Numbered from the stretch's first letter, positions 45,336-54,095 are shown. The stretch is 64,000 nt of DNA from Bacteroidales bacterium 6E (GCA_001270045.2 DF970666.1:124001-188000), one strand, 5' to 3'. Program-made: numbers and translations. Notes: generated from the letters alone by a model not told the origin.

Positions 45336-46283
45336 TTACCTGCCCTTGATCCTTTTCTTGAGCTGAAGCACTTGTCCGACCTGCACGGGCTTCCCGGAAT
45401 CAAGGTCGTTCATTTTATAAAGCGACCTGAGCTTGATGCCATATAGCTGGGCAATGTAGTGCATCGACTCACCGTGCCCGACCACATGGTATTCATACAT
45501 CCCTTTGGCCTGATTCCGTTTTCCCTGCAGGTAGATGATCTCGTTGGGTTTTGGCTGGTAGCCGTTAGGGTAGTCGTTGTAACGCATCAGCTCCCAGGGC
45601 TTCTTGCCAAATTCCTGTCCCAGCGTCTCAAAGGTATCCCCCTCGCGGGCAATGGCAGTTTTCAGTCCGTTGTTCAGCGAGATGTTCCGGGTACTGTATG
45701 GATTCATCAGCAGCTTCTTATTGACATGGCTGCCCAGTTTGCGCTGCTCGAACTGCGCCATTTCACTGGCGGTCATCTTGTGGTCGAGCCTCCAAAGCTG
45801 GTTCAGCTCAATGATGTCAATCAGCATGCGGTCGTAAATGGGATTGGTGGCATAGCCTGCCTGTTTCAGTCCTTTGGCCCAGCCCACATAGTCGGTGGGT
45901 TGCAAGTCAAAAAGGGCGGCATACCGTGCGTTGCCCATCAGGAAGTTGGTGTGGTCGATATATGAATCCTCGACCGACTGGTATTTTCGGAAACATTCAT
46001 TCCGTTCATCGTCATCGTGGTAGGAGCGGTCGCCGTTCCAGTTCGATTTGCACTTGATCCCGAAGTGGTTGTTTGATTTCCGGGAAAGGTCGCTGTTGCC
46101 GTCTGACGACTCGAGGCAGGCCTGGGCCATCTTGATGCTGGCGGGGATTCCGCTACGGCTCATTTCGCTGATGGCCAGCAACTGGTAGCGCTGGATATAT
46201 TCCTGGCGGGTCATGCGTTGGGCCAGAAGAGAACCTGATAGAAAGAAGATTACTGAACTGAGAATGAATATCTTTTTGAACAT
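45336..46283 (-). CDS. Glucosaminidase with LysM domain
   Basis: This 315-residue protein has a signal peptide (about 1-21), a glucosaminidase (FlgJ/LytG-like) domain about 25-165 with QACLESSDGNSDLSRKSNNHFGIKCK (here the Glu in ACLESSDG is the likely catalytic residue) and YIDHTNFLMGNARYAAL, and LysM-like segments near 215-255 and 265-310 (EYHVVGHGESMHYIAQLYG). It should hydrolyse peptidoglycan in the periplasm. It follows pfkA on the same strand but two hairpins lie between. Confidence 0.85.
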   Translation of the reverse strand: MFKKIFILSSVIFFLSGSLLAQRMTRQEYIQRYQLLAISEMSRSGIPASIKMAQACLESSDGNSDLSRKSNNHFGIKCKSNWNGDRSYHDDDERNECFRKYQSVEDSYIDHTNFLMGNARYAALFDLQPTDYVGWAKGLKQAGYATNPIYDRMLIDIIELNQLWRLDHKMTASEMAQFEQRKLGSHVNKKLLMNPYSTRNISLNNGLKTAIAREGDTFETLGQEFGKKPWELMRYNDYPNGYQPKPNEIIYLQGKRNQAKGMYEYHVVGHGESMHYIAQLYGIKLRSLYKMNDLDSGKPVQVGQVLQLKKRIKGR

Positions 46284-46330
46284 GGCTTGTGATGTCGCTT
46301 CAAGTTATGGCGTAAATATAATAAAAAGGA

Positions 46331-46408
46331 AAATCTAAGCGCAAGTCTTTGACTTGTGCTTAGATTTTCAATAAAGGCTTTTTCGTTTGCCGCAGGCAAA
46401 CGAAAAAG
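46331..46408. repeat. Two adjacent strong hairpins between pfkA and the glucosaminidase gene
   Basis: 46331-46367 has 17-base arms (AAATCTAAGC/GCTTAGATTT plus CAAGTC/GACTTG, one G-T pair), loop TTT. 46378-46408 has 14-base perfect arms (CTTTTTCGTTTGCC), loop GCA, ending two bases before the pfkA stop codon at 46411-46413. Confidence 0.75.
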
Positions 46409-46410
46409 AA

Positions 46411-47442
46411 TCATTCCCCGAAGGAGACCCCCATTTTGCGGGCGATTTCGATGAGGGGGTTGTCGGGACAGACAAGGCGGGTCTTGCCACCGACCTCGTC
46501 GAGGGGCACAGCCACCAGCTTGTTGTCCTTGACGGCCACCATGGTGCCGAATTGCTTGTTCACGATACACTCGGCCGCGAAGAATCCGTAACGCGTGGCC
46601 AGGATCCGGTCGGCCGGGGTCGGACTGCCACCCCGCTGGATGTACCCTAATACTGTCTCACGGGTTTCCAGTCCGGTATAACTTGATATTGCATCGGCAA
46701 TGTAACTGGCGGCCGACATTTTCTTGGGATGCTCGATCCCCTCGGCCACCACCACGATCGAGTAGGGCTTGTGGTCTTCGTAACGCTGCTCGACCTTCTT
46801 CACCACCGAATGGATGTTATATGGTATCTCGGGCAACAAAACGATGTCGCCGCCGCCTGCCGAACCGGCATAAAGAGCCAGCCAACCGGCATTGTGTCCC
46901 ATCACCTCGATGATCATCACCCGCTGGTGCGAGTTGGCGGTAGTGTGCAACCTGTCAATCGCCTCGGTGGCGATATATACTGCCGAATCGAACCCGAAGG
47001 TGACATCGGTGCCCCACACATCATTGTCGATCGTTTTGGGCATCCCGATGATGTTCAGACCCTGCTTCGCCAGCATGTTGGCCGTCTTCATGGTGCCGTT
47101 TCCGCCTATGCAGATCAGGGCATCCAGACCAAGCTGCTCGTAATTCTGGAGGATGCTGTCGGGTTTCTCGTTGGCCTGCCCGTTGTTGTCGACCAGCTTG
47201 TAGGGCTTCTCGCGCGACGTCCCGAGGATGGTGCCTCCCAGGGTCAGGATCCCCGACAACTGCGATTCGTGTAGTTCGATGTAGTCGTTGTGGATCAATC
47301 CGCTGTAACCCGAACGGAAGCCGATCACTTCCATTCCGTATTCAACTATGGCAGTTTTTCCTACCCCCCTGATGGCGGCATTCAGTCCGGGGCAATCGCC
47401 CCCTGCCGTGAGAATGCCGATTCTTTTCTTGCGTTCTGACAT
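46411..47442 (-). CDS. pfkA: 6-phosphofructokinase
   Basis: This 343-residue protein has GGDCPGLNAAIRG, CIGGNGTMKTANML, GMPKTIDNDVWGTD, MGHNAGWLALYAG and GYIQRGGSPTPADRIL. Gly is kept at the position where PPi enzymes carry Asp (GGNGT), while Lys replaces Gly in PKTIDND. This Gly/Lys pair is that of group III ATP-PFKs, so ATP is the likely donor, though mixed use cannot be excluded. It performs the committed step of glycolysis. Confidence 0.9.
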   Translation of the reverse strand: MSERKKRIGILTAGGDCPGLNAAIRGVGKTAIVEYGMEVIGFRSGYSGLIHNDYIELHESQLSGILTLGGTILGTSREKPYKLVDNNGQANEKPDSILQNYEQLGLDALICIGGNGTMKTANMLAKQGLNIIGMPKTIDNDVWGTDVTFGFDSAVYIATEAIDRLHTTANSHQRVMIIEVMGHNAGWLALYAGSAGGGDIVLLPEIPYNIHSVVKKVEQRYEDHKPYSIVVVAEGIEHPKKMSAASYIADAISSYTGLETRETVLGYIQRGGSPTPADRILATRYGFFAAECIVNKQFGTMVAVKDNKLVAVPLDEVGGKTRLVCPDNPLIEIARKMGVSFGE

Positions 47443-47533
47443 AATGATTATGATTTGTGATGGATAAAATCAAGACAATTGTAAAACTTATAGCCGAATT
47501 TACGAAAATCCTCGGTAGAATATCCAATTTTCA

Positions 47534-47541
47534 TATTTTTG
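47534..47541 (+). promoter_or_regulatory. -7 promoter box of the DUF1080 gene
   Basis: TATTTTTG fits TAnnTTTG, about 50 bases before ATG 47591. Confidence 0.4.
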
Positions 47542-47590
47542 TAAAATATAACCGAAACAGTAATTTTTTTAACTAATAAATCGATTGACA

Positions 47591-48376
47591 ATGAAAAAGA
47601 TTGCATTAAGTCTCATGGCATTTTCAATGGTCTTTTTGTTTGCCTGCACCGGCGGTCAGCAAAAAAACACCACTACCGAAGACACAACCAAATCTGCCGA
47701 AGCAGGTCCAAACCAGCTGAGCGAAGCTGAAAAAGCGGAAGGTTGGAAGCTCCTGTTCGACGGAACCACATCCACCGGATGGAGGGGCGTCAACAAAACC
47801 AACTTCCCCGCTGCATGGCAGGTGGTTGACGGCACCATCATGTGCCAGGGTTCAGGACGTGGTGAAGCTGGTGCCGCCGACGGTGGCGACATCCTTTACG
47901 ACCAGCAGTTCAGCAACTTCATCCTTCGCCTCGAGTGGAAAATCTCTGAAGGCGGTAACTCCGGTATCTTCTACCTGGGTAAGGAAGTTGAAGGCCAGCC
48001 CATCTGGCAGACCGCTCCCGAAATGCAGGTGCTCGACAACGAACGTCACCCCGACGCGCTCATGGGCAAAGATGGCAACCGCAAGGCCGGTTCACTGTAT
48101 GACTTGATTCCTGCCAATCCGCAGAACGCTAAACCTGCCGGCGAATGGAACTCAGTCGAGATCATGGTTTACCGCGGTACCGTTGTTCACAAACAGAACG
48201 GCGAACAGGTTTTGGAATATCACCTCTGGACCGAAGACTGGAACAAGATGGTGGCCGCTTCCAAATTCCCGGGCCTGAACCCCGACTGGGCCAATGTTCC
48301 CGAAACCGGTTACATCGCATTGCAGGACCATGGCGACGACGTTTGGTTCCGCAACATCAAAATCAAGGAATTGTAA
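47591..48376 (+). CDS. DUF1080 (3-keto-disaccharide hydrolase-type) lipoprotein
   Basis: From ATG 47591 this 261-residue protein has a lipoprotein signal (MVFLFACTGG) and a DUF1080 jellyroll: EGWKLLFDGTTSTGWRGV, GDILYDQQFSNFILRLEWKISEGGNSGIFY, MQVLDNERHPD, and IALQDHGDDVWFRNIKIKEL at the end. Members cleave 3-keto-glycosides or act as glucan-binding concanavalin-like proteins. The frame opens at a TTG two codons earlier. An exported sugar-isomerase-like protein at 16.2 kb could belong to a related pathway, but the genes are not linked. Confidence 0.88.
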   Translation: MKKIALSLMAFSMVFLFACTGGQQKNTTTEDTTKSAEAGPNQLSEAEKAEGWKLLFDGTTSTGWRGVNKTNFPAAWQVVDGTIMCQGSGRGEAGAADGGDILYDQQFSNFILRLEWKISEGGNSGIFYLGKEVEGQPIWQTAPEMQVLDNERHPDALMGKDGNRKAGSLYDLIPANPQNAKPAGEWNSVEIMVYRGTVVHKQNGEQVLEYHLWTEDWNKMVAASKFPGLNPDWANVPETGYIALQDHGDDVWFRNIKIKEL

Positions 48377-48398
48377 GCAATCCCGATATCATCAAAAG

Positions 48399-48429
48399 AA
48401 GCCATTCCACTGCGGAGTGGCTTTTTTTA
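48399..48429. terminator. Terminator between the DUF1080 gene and gldB
   Basis: AAGCCATTCC pairs with GGAGTGGCTT (one G-T pair), followed by a T run on the plus strand. It just reaches the gldB stop codon. Confidence 0.75.
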
Positions 48430-49437
48430 TGGCAGGTAGCCCGATTGTGTGAGAATTTCCTGGTAGTTTTCGTTGGCCATCAACTGCGGAAGGGTGGTCT
48501 CCGGGAATTTCTTCATGTACTTACAGATGATCTGCCAGCCTATCCAAGCTCCCGTGCGGCCAGGTGATTCGGGCGGGAATCCGTTGGTCATCGGGCCGTC
48601 ATTGATGTAACGGACAATGTCCATCTGTTTGGACGAATAGAGCAGCTCATGCTCGATCAGGTAGCTCCACATCTGCGACTCGTTGTTGCGGCACCATCGT
48701 ACCTGGGGCTCCGTGAATCCGGTGATCAGCGTGTCGTGCGCCTCCGGAAGCATGGCCTCCATGAAATAGAGCATTTTCCCCTCATGCACAATGTGCTCCA
48801 TCAGGTTGGTGGCCTTCAGGCTGATCGGGAATTCACCCATGGCCCACACATAAACCGCATCCGGGGCGATCATTTCGGGAATCATCTTCCGCTGCTTGTA
48901 TCGCGGATATCCCAGAAGAGAATAATAGGCAACATCCTGCCCAAGGTATTTGTCGAGGCTGATGCCGATAACGCCCTCCCCCACAAATGCCGATTCGTTG
49001 TACCCCGAAATGCAGGTGTATATATTCGGCAGGGGGGCCTGTGGAAAGTGGTACCGGTAACGTTTGAAAGCCTTTACCAGCTCCTTTTCCGTCTTGTCGA
49101 AAGAGGCGTGCCTGATTTCGGAAAGACGGTAGGCCGACTGGATCATAGTGTCACTGCGGAAAGTGGCCAACCCTTCGGACGTGCCTTCCTCTTCGGGGTT
49201 TCCTACACGCAACACCTGGTCGGTAAACAGGGGAGTAAAATCGGGATATTTATCTGCCAAAGCCGGCAAAAGCTTATCCATGGGCTGGTTTTCGGGCGAC
49301 AAGAGTTCCTGTTCAAAACGGATGATGCTGACCTCCTCGCTGATGCCCGAGATGTCCACGTTGAGCGGATTCCGGCCACAGCCGGCCAAAAGCAGCACCA
49401 GGGCAATCCCAAATATGATCGTTTTCTCTTTCCTCAT
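48427..49437 (-). CDS. gldB: GldB-like gliding motility lipoprotein
   Basis: This 336-residue protein has a lipobox LLLAGC (Cys about 20) and the GldB pattern: EEVSIIRFEQELLS, YPDFTPLFTDQVL, SAFVGEGVIGISLDKYLG and NESQMWSYLIEHELLYSSKQ. GldB is needed for gliding and type IX secretion in Flavobacterium johnsoniae; homologues occur in non-gliding Bacteroidota too. It diverges from nadE, a pairing that recurs in the phylum as far as I recall. No gldC homologue is next to it. Confidence 0.8.
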   Translation of the reverse strand: MRKEKTIIFGIALVLLLAGCGRNPLNVDISGISEEVSIIRFEQELLSPENQPMDKLLPALADKYPDFTPLFTDQVLRVGNPEEEGTSEGLATFRSDTMIQSAYRLSEIRHASFDKTEKELVKAFKRYRYHFPQAPLPNIYTCISGYNESAFVGEGVIGISLDKYLGQDVAYYSLLGYPRYKQRKMIPEMIAPDAVYVWAMGEFPISLKATNLMEHIVHEGKMLYFMEAMLPEAHDTLITGFTEPQVRWCRNNESQMWSYLIEHELLYSSKQMDIVRYINDGPMTNGFPPESPGRTGAWIGWQIICKYMKKFPETTLPQLMANENYQEILTQSGYLP

Positions 49438-49533
49438 TGTTAAAACATTTATCCTGAATACGACTGAACGGTTACATTATTGCGAATGTCTGCGAAAAAG
49501 CGGAGATTTGCAAATCGATCAAAGCATCATACC

Positions 49534-51177
49534 ATGAAAATCGCACTGGCACAATTGAACTACCGCATCGGGGATTTCGAGGGGAATTCCACGAAAATCA
49601 TCCGGGCCATCACTCAGGCAAAGGCTGAAGGAGCCCACCTGGCGGTATTTTCCGAGCTGGCCGTGACCGGCTATTACCCACACGACCTGCTCGAGAAGAA
49701 GGAGTTCATCGCGAAGGCCGAAGAGACCATCCGGGCCATTGCGGTTCATTGCACGGGCATAACCGCCCTGGTTGGCGGTCCGGCCATTAACCAGTCGGCC
49801 ACCGGAAAGAAGCTGTTCAACGCGGCCTGGTATCTCGCCGACGGAGAAGTGCAGGACGTGTTTTATAAGTCTTTGTTGCCCACTTACGACGTGTTCGATG
49901 AGTACCGCCATTTCGAGCCGAACCGTGAATTCAGGCTCCTCGAATCGGGTGGCCGACGCATTGCCGTGACAATCTGCGAGGATGTATGGGATGAACAGCC
50001 TACCTTCAGTTCGTTCGGAAAGGACAAAATTTACAGCGTCTCACCTTTGCAGGAGTTGTCATTCATGAAACCCGACCTGATCATCAACCTGTCGGCCTCG
50101 CCCTTTTCTCATAACCAGGAGGCGTGGCGCAAGGATATCCTGGTGAAGAAGGCGAAGTCGTCGGGCTTGCCGCTGGTGTATGTCAACCAGGTGGGTGCCC
50201 ATGCCGAGATGATTTTCGACGGCGGATCAATGGTCATCGGGGGAGATGGTGAAATCAGGCACGAGTTGCGCTATTTCGGGGAGGACTTCCGGGTGGTTGA
50301 CCTCGGTCTGAAAGGCGAAAACCAGGTGCAGCCTGTCCGCGAAACCACCGAAAAAATACACGACGCACTGGTGCTGGGCATCCGCGACTATTTCCATAAA
50401 TCGGGATTCGCCAAAGCCACCCTGGGACTGTCAGGGGGAATCGACTCGGCCGTGGTGGCCGTGCTCGCCGTGCGTGCCCTGGGTGCCGAAAACGTCAGGG
50501 TGCTGCTGATGCCTTCACGCTATTCATCGGGCCACAGTGTCGACGATGCCCGGGTTCTGGCCGAAAACCTCGGTATCCGCTACGATATCGTCCCGATCCA
50601 CGAGGCAGTGGAGAGCTTTGAGCGCGGACTGGCATCCATTTTTGAGGGATTGGAGCCCGACGTTACCGAGGAGAATATCCAGGCCCGTGCGCGGGGAATT
50701 TACATCATGGCACTGTCGAACAAGTTTGGGCATATCGTGCTTAATACCACCAACAAGAGCGAGTGCGCCGTCGGATACGGAACGCTGTATGGCGACATGA
50801 ACGGCGGGCTGGCAGTGCTGGGCGATGTTTACAAGATGGAAGTCTACCGACTTGCACGCTTCATCAACCGCGACAGGGAAATCATCCCCGAAAACTCGAT
50901 TGTCAAGCCGCCATCGGCCGAACTGCGGCCCGGACAAAAAGACAGCGATTCGCTGCCCGAGTATCCCGTGCTCGACGACATCCTTTACCATTTTATTGAA
51001 ATGAACGAATCTCCCACCGAGATTGCTGCCCGAGGATACGATCCTGCGCTGGTCACGAAGGTGATCCGCATGGTCAACATCAACGAATACAAGCGTTTCC
51101 AGGCTGCCCCGATCCTACGCGTCACGTCAAAGGCATTCGGTGCCGGACGCAAAATGCCGCTGATCGCCAGGTTCTGA
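49534..51177 (+). CDS. nadE: Glutamine-dependent NAD+ synthetase
   Basis: From ATG 49534 the protein has 547 residues: an N-terminal nitrilase-type glutaminase (ALAQLNYRIGDFEGN, FSELAVTGYYPHDLL with catalytic Glu, CEDVWDE with the Cys) and a C-terminal synthetase with the PP-loop LGLSGGIDSAVVAVLAVR, SSGHSVDDAR and NTTNKSECAVGYGTLYGDM. It makes NAD from deamido-NAD and glutamine. The length fits this fused class. The frame is open further upstream but the domain begins at this ATG. Confidence 0.95.
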   Translation: MKIALAQLNYRIGDFEGNSTKIIRAITQAKAEGAHLAVFSELAVTGYYPHDLLEKKEFIAKAEETIRAIAVHCTGITALVGGPAINQSATGKKLFNAAWYLADGEVQDVFYKSLLPTYDVFDEYRHFEPNREFRLLESGGRRIAVTICEDVWDEQPTFSSFGKDKIYSVSPLQELSFMKPDLIINLSASPFSHNQEAWRKDILVKKAKSSGLPLVYVNQVGAHAEMIFDGGSMVIGGDGEIRHELRYFGEDFRVVDLGLKGENQVQPVRETTEKIHDALVLGIRDYFHKSGFAKATLGLSGGIDSAVVAVLAVRALGAENVRVLLMPSRYSSGHSVDDARVLAENLGIRYDIVPIHEAVESFERGLASIFEGLEPDVTEENIQARARGIYIMALSNKFGHIVLNTTNKSECAVGYGTLYGDMNGGLAVLGDVYKMEVYRLARFINRDREIIPENSIVKPPSAELRPGQKDSDSLPEYPVLDDILYHFIEMNESPTEIAARGYDPALVTKVIRMVNINEYKRFQAAPILRVTSKAFGAGRKMPLIARF

Positions 51178-51261
51178 GTCTCCATTTATATCAAATTTCC
51201 GGAAAAGTCTCCCAAATGGGATGATTTCGTGTTCCGATACCCGAAAATTTCCAGAAAAAGT

Positions 51262-51269
51262 TAATTTTG
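51262..51269 (+). promoter_or_regulatory. -7 promoter box of the Crp/Fnr gene
   Basis: TAATTTTG fits TAnnTTTG; leader about 23 bases to ATG 51299, which excludes earlier start codons. Confidence 0.4.
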
Positions 51270-51298
51270 ATGCTCTAAAACATATATTTAGGCTGATT

Positions 51299-51997
51299 AT
51301 GCTGTATGCTGAAGGTATCAAGGAAATTCTCGAAAATCCGAATTCACTTTTTTTCGTCCTGACTCCCGAGGAAAAAAAGGACTTCAGAAACCATGTCTCT
51401 TTCACCAAATACCGTCGTAACGAAATGGTATTCCGTGAGGGCGACAAACCTTCCGGGTTCATGGTGCTGGTCAAGGGAAAGGTCAAGATCATCAAGGAAG
51501 GCGTTGGCGGCCGCGAACAGATCATCCGCATGTCGAAGGCCCTTGGCGTGATCGGCTACCGGGCTATCTTTGCCGAGGAAAACCACATTGCTTCGGCCAT
51601 CACCCTCGAAGAATCGGTCATCGCCACCATCAGCAATGAATATATTTTCGGGAAGGCACTCCGGAACCCCGATTTCTCGTTGAGCATCATCCATAAACTG
51701 GCCCGCGAACTGGGCTTCTCCAACTCACGCACGGTCGCGCTCACCCAAAAGCACATCCGTGGAAGGCTGGCCGAATCGCTCATCCTGCTCGCCCAGAAAT
51801 ACGGCTTCGAGCACGACGGCATCACCCTGAAAGTATATATCTCGCGGGAGGACATCGCCAACCTGTCGAACATGACCACCTCCAATGCCATCCGCACCCT
51901 GTCGACCTTCGCCAACGAAATGCTGATCGCCATCGACGGCAGAAAGATCAAGTTGCTGGATTTGTATAAGTTGGATAGGATTAGCAAGTTAGGTTAG
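51299..51997 (+). CDS. Crp/Fnr-family transcription regulator
   Basis: From ATG 51299 the protein has 232 residues: a cyclic-nucleotide-binding-like beta barrel (about 25-135, KYRRNEMVFREGDKPSGFMVLVKG) and a Crp-type HTH (about 160-225, ESLILLAQKYGF, YISREDIANLSNMTTSNAIRTL). No cysteine cluster for an Fe-S sensor is present at the N-terminus. The ligand is not known; possible targets cannot be named from position. Confidence 0.88.
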   Translation: MLYAEGIKEILENPNSLFFVLTPEEKKDFRNHVSFTKYRRNEMVFREGDKPSGFMVLVKGKVKIIKEGVGGREQIIRMSKALGVIGYRAIFAEENHIASAITLEESVIATISNEYIFGKALRNPDFSLSIIHKLARELGFSNSRTVALTQKHIRGRLAESLILLAQKYGFEHDGITLKVYISREDIANLSNMTTSNAIRTLSTFANEMLIAIDGRKIKLLDLYKLDRISKLG

Positions 51998-52116
51998 AAA
52001 AGGTGCGGGTTGCGAGATACGGGGTTACTTCGCGACTAACCCCTGCGGGGATTCACCACAGATTACTCGGATAACACTGATTTTATTGAATTGGCATAGT
52101 GGAATTTGACTTAAAC

Positions 52117-52161
52117 GACGCGATGAATCGCGTCGCCACAATTTGTTTTCCAATTGGGGAT
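52117..52161. repeat. Dispersed repeat with GACGCGAT palindrome, copy 1
   Basis: GACGCGAT-GA-ATCGCGTC followed by CCACAATTTGTTTTCCAATTG. A second copy is at 57175-57219 and a degraded one at about 57222-57258. Confidence 0.65.
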
Positions 52162-52187
52162 AAGGATATCGATTGAATCAACATAAG

Positions 52188-52264
52188 CCCTTTAGGGGTG
52201 ACATGATAATAACAGCGATGCTATGATACAATGGTGAACCCTTTTGGGGTGACATGATAATAAC
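52188..52264. repeat. Tandem repeat, 26-bp unit at 51-bp period
   Basis: CCCTTTNGGGGTGACATGAT followed by AATAAC occurs at 52188-52213 and 52239-52264. Confidence 0.6.
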
Positions 52265-52333
52265 CCGCAATGTAGTGAAGCACCGGAAAACCCCATCATG
52301 GCGACATCATTCTTGGGATTAATCCATGTATGT

Positions 52334-52897
52334 CTACAGCAGTTTATGCAACGCATCGGCAGTTGCCAAAAGGCCAACCTTTCTCAAATTATATAGTACT
52401 TCATATTCATCCAAAGATGGGTTTTTCTTAAATGATACCATCTCTTTAAAGGCATCCAAAGCCGTAACCGGATCTAAATCGATGATGCCAGACAAGAATT
52501 CGTCAGCTGTCTTGATTTTAATGCCAAATCTATTTAATATTAAATCAGGGAAATCCTTGATATTATTTGAAACAATAAAGTGTGCATTGCATTTTATCGC
52601 TGCCGCTAACACATGCCGGTCTTTTTCATCAGGCAATTCAACACAATTAATCAAATCTTCGTAGTTTTTTACAAGGGCATCCGGAAATGCCATATTGGCC
52701 TTTTGAACCCTTATTCCTGCTTCTCTCGATGATACTCCTTTTCGTTGCATTACGGCAATCCATTCGTCAAAGATATGATTGCTCCATTTTGGGATGAACA
52801 ATTCATAATGGGCAAACCAAAATAACAGGTCCCGAATGATTATCGGATATATTACATTGGTGTCGAGTATAACGATAAAGCGCGAACTATGAATCAT
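52334..52897 (-). CDS. PIN-domain toxin
   Basis: From ATG 52897 the protein has 187 residues. It begins with RFIVILDTNVIYPIIIRDLL (first PIN Asp), and has HIFDEW, ELPDEKDRHVLAAAIKCNAHFIVSNNIKDF, giving the Asp/Glu set of a PIN ribonuclease. It belongs to the 'PIN family putative toxin' group. The start lies within the upstream antitoxin gene (11-base overlap), the usual order of type II toxin-antitoxin pairs. The gene is AT-richer than the surrounding housekeeping genes, suggesting transfer. Confidence 0.82.
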   Translation of the reverse strand: MIHSSRFIVILDTNVIYPIIIRDLLFWFAHYELFIPKWSNHIFDEWIAVMQRKGVSSREAGIRVQKANMAFPDALVKNYEDLINCVELPDEKDRHVLAAAIKCNAHFIVSNNIKDFPDLILNRFGIKIKTADEFLSGIIDLDPVTALDAFKEMVSFKKNPSLDEYEVLYNLRKVGLLATADALHKLL

Positions 52898-53345
52898 AAA
52901 GCCCTGATTCTTCATCAGTATGCATGATGTCGATCAGGTGCTGCTTTTGCTCCTCTTTCATTTTTTGCTTGTAGCTAACGACATCTTCAAACTGAATGCG
53001 GCGATGTTTCCCAACCTTGGTGTATGCGATTTGGCCTTCTTCCAATAGTTTTATAACATGTGGTCTCGAACATCCAAGCATTTCAGCGGCGCCCTGCGTG
53101 GTTACCTCAGTGGCCTGAGGCACGATCGAAACGGGCTTACCCTGACTCATTGCCTCAAGGATATCCCGCAACAAAACCAAAGCCCTGACCGGAATTCTAA
53201 TCCTTTCACCGTTTTCTTCAATTTCAATGACTACATTATCTTTTCTTAATTGCAATATTACATTGGATAAGGCAGGAAATGATGCTTTGGCAATTTTTTG
53301 CTCTGACTTACCTGGGCTTTTTATATCATTCTTCGAATACTTCAT
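52887..53345 (-). CDS. HTH antitoxin (excisionase-type DNA binding)
   Basis: This 152-residue protein has an N-terminal segment of beta pattern (IEENGERIRIPVRALVLLRDIL) and a MerR/excisionase-like HTH at about 87-130 (AAEMLGCSRPHVIKLLEEGQIAYTKVGKHRRI). With the PIN gene it forms a likely toxin-antitoxin pair. A TAAATTTG box at 53366 and a perfect inverted repeat overlapping the start codon suggest autorepression. Confidence 0.8.
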   Translation of the reverse strand: MKYSKNDIKSPGKSEQKIAKASFPALSNVILQLRKDNVVIEIEENGERIRIPVRALVLLRDILEAMSQGKPVSIVPQATEVTTQGAAEMLGCSRPHVIKLLEEGQIAYTKVGKHRRIQFEDVVSYKQKMKEEQKQHLIDIMHTDEESGLYDS

Positions 53346-53373
53346 GTATTATACTTTTAATACAACAAATTTA
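53345..53373 (-). promoter_or_regulatory. Promoter and operator of the HTH/PIN pair
   Basis: TAAATTTG (53366-53373, minus strand) is the -7 box. TGTATTA and TAATACA (53345-53364) form a 7-base inverted repeat with a 6-base spacer that overlaps the antitoxin start codon. Confidence 0.5.
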
Positions 53374-53417
53374 ATCGAAATATTCGAAACAAACGAAATA
53401 TATGCAAATATAACCGA

Positions 53418-54095
53418 TTAAATCTGTGTCAAAAACGCCTTCCATACCGCATCATCCGGGGGCTCGGCGGTGATGGTCAGCATTTCCTTGCGGACCGGGT
53501 GCAGGAATTCGATGGTGCGGGCATGCAGGTGGATACCGCCATCGGGATTCGACCGCGGGAACCCATACTTCAGGTCACCCTTGATGTGCAATCCGATCTT
53601 TGCCAGCTGCGCCCTGATCTGGTGGTGACGTCCCGTGTGCAGTTCAATCTCCAGCAGGAAGAACCGGTCGCTCTTCGCGATGGTTTTGTAAGCCAGGGAG
53701 GCATATTTCGAACCTTCCACCTCCCCGGTATGGGCGTACGACTTGTTCACGTCGCGACTGCGGGTAATGTAGTGTTCGAGGGTGCCTTCCGATGGTACCG
53801 GCATCTTGTCGACCACCGCCCAGTATATCTTTTTGATCTGGTCCTTCTTCTGGAACATCTTGTTGAGGCGTGTCAGCACCTTGCTGGTGCGGGCCATCAG
53901 CACGATGCCGCTGGTCGGACGGTCAATCCGGTGGGGGAGGCCCAGGAAAACATTCCCCGGCTTCTGGTATTTCTCCTTGATATAGGCTTTCACCTGGTCG
54001 GTCAGCGGGGCGTCGCCGGTCTGGTCGATCATGACAATCTCGCCGCACTCCTTGTTGACGGCAATCAGGTGGTTATCTTCGTAAATGATTTGCAT
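53418..54095 (-). CDS. RluA-family pseudouridine synthase
   Basis: This 225-residue protein has EDNHLIAVNKECGEIV, GLPHRIDRPTSGIVLMARTSKVL with the catalytic Asp of HRxDxxTSG, and ELHTGRHHQIRAQLAKIGLHIKGDLKYG. There is no S4 domain. It should convert uridines in rRNA or tRNA; the exact target is not predictable. It is a conserved gene between two accessory blocks. Confidence 0.9.
   Translation of the reverse strand: MQIIYEDNHLIAVNKECGEIVMIDQTGDAPLTDQVKAYIKEKYQKPGNVFLGLPHRIDRPTSGIVLMARTSKVLTRLNKMFQKKDQIKKIYWAVVDKMPVPSEGTLEHYITRSRDVNKSYAHTGEVEGSKYASLAYKTIAKSDRFFLLEIELHTGRHHQIRAQLAKIGLHIKGDLKYGFPRSNPDGGIHLHARTIEFLHPVRKEMLTITAEPPDDAVWKAFLTQI

Larger units (their letters stand above)
51998..52333. 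other. Repeat-bearing intergenic region
   Basis: About 335 bases without a credible gene. It holds a TGCG-rich stretch (about 52003-52026), the GACGCGAT palindrome repeat at 52117-52161 and a 51-bp tandem repeat at 52188-52264. Confidence 0.55.

Noticed and set aside
52192-52377. 61-residue minus-strand frame reading into the PIN gene
   Set aside because: It is formed by the 51-bp repeat and overlaps the PIN gene in another frame.
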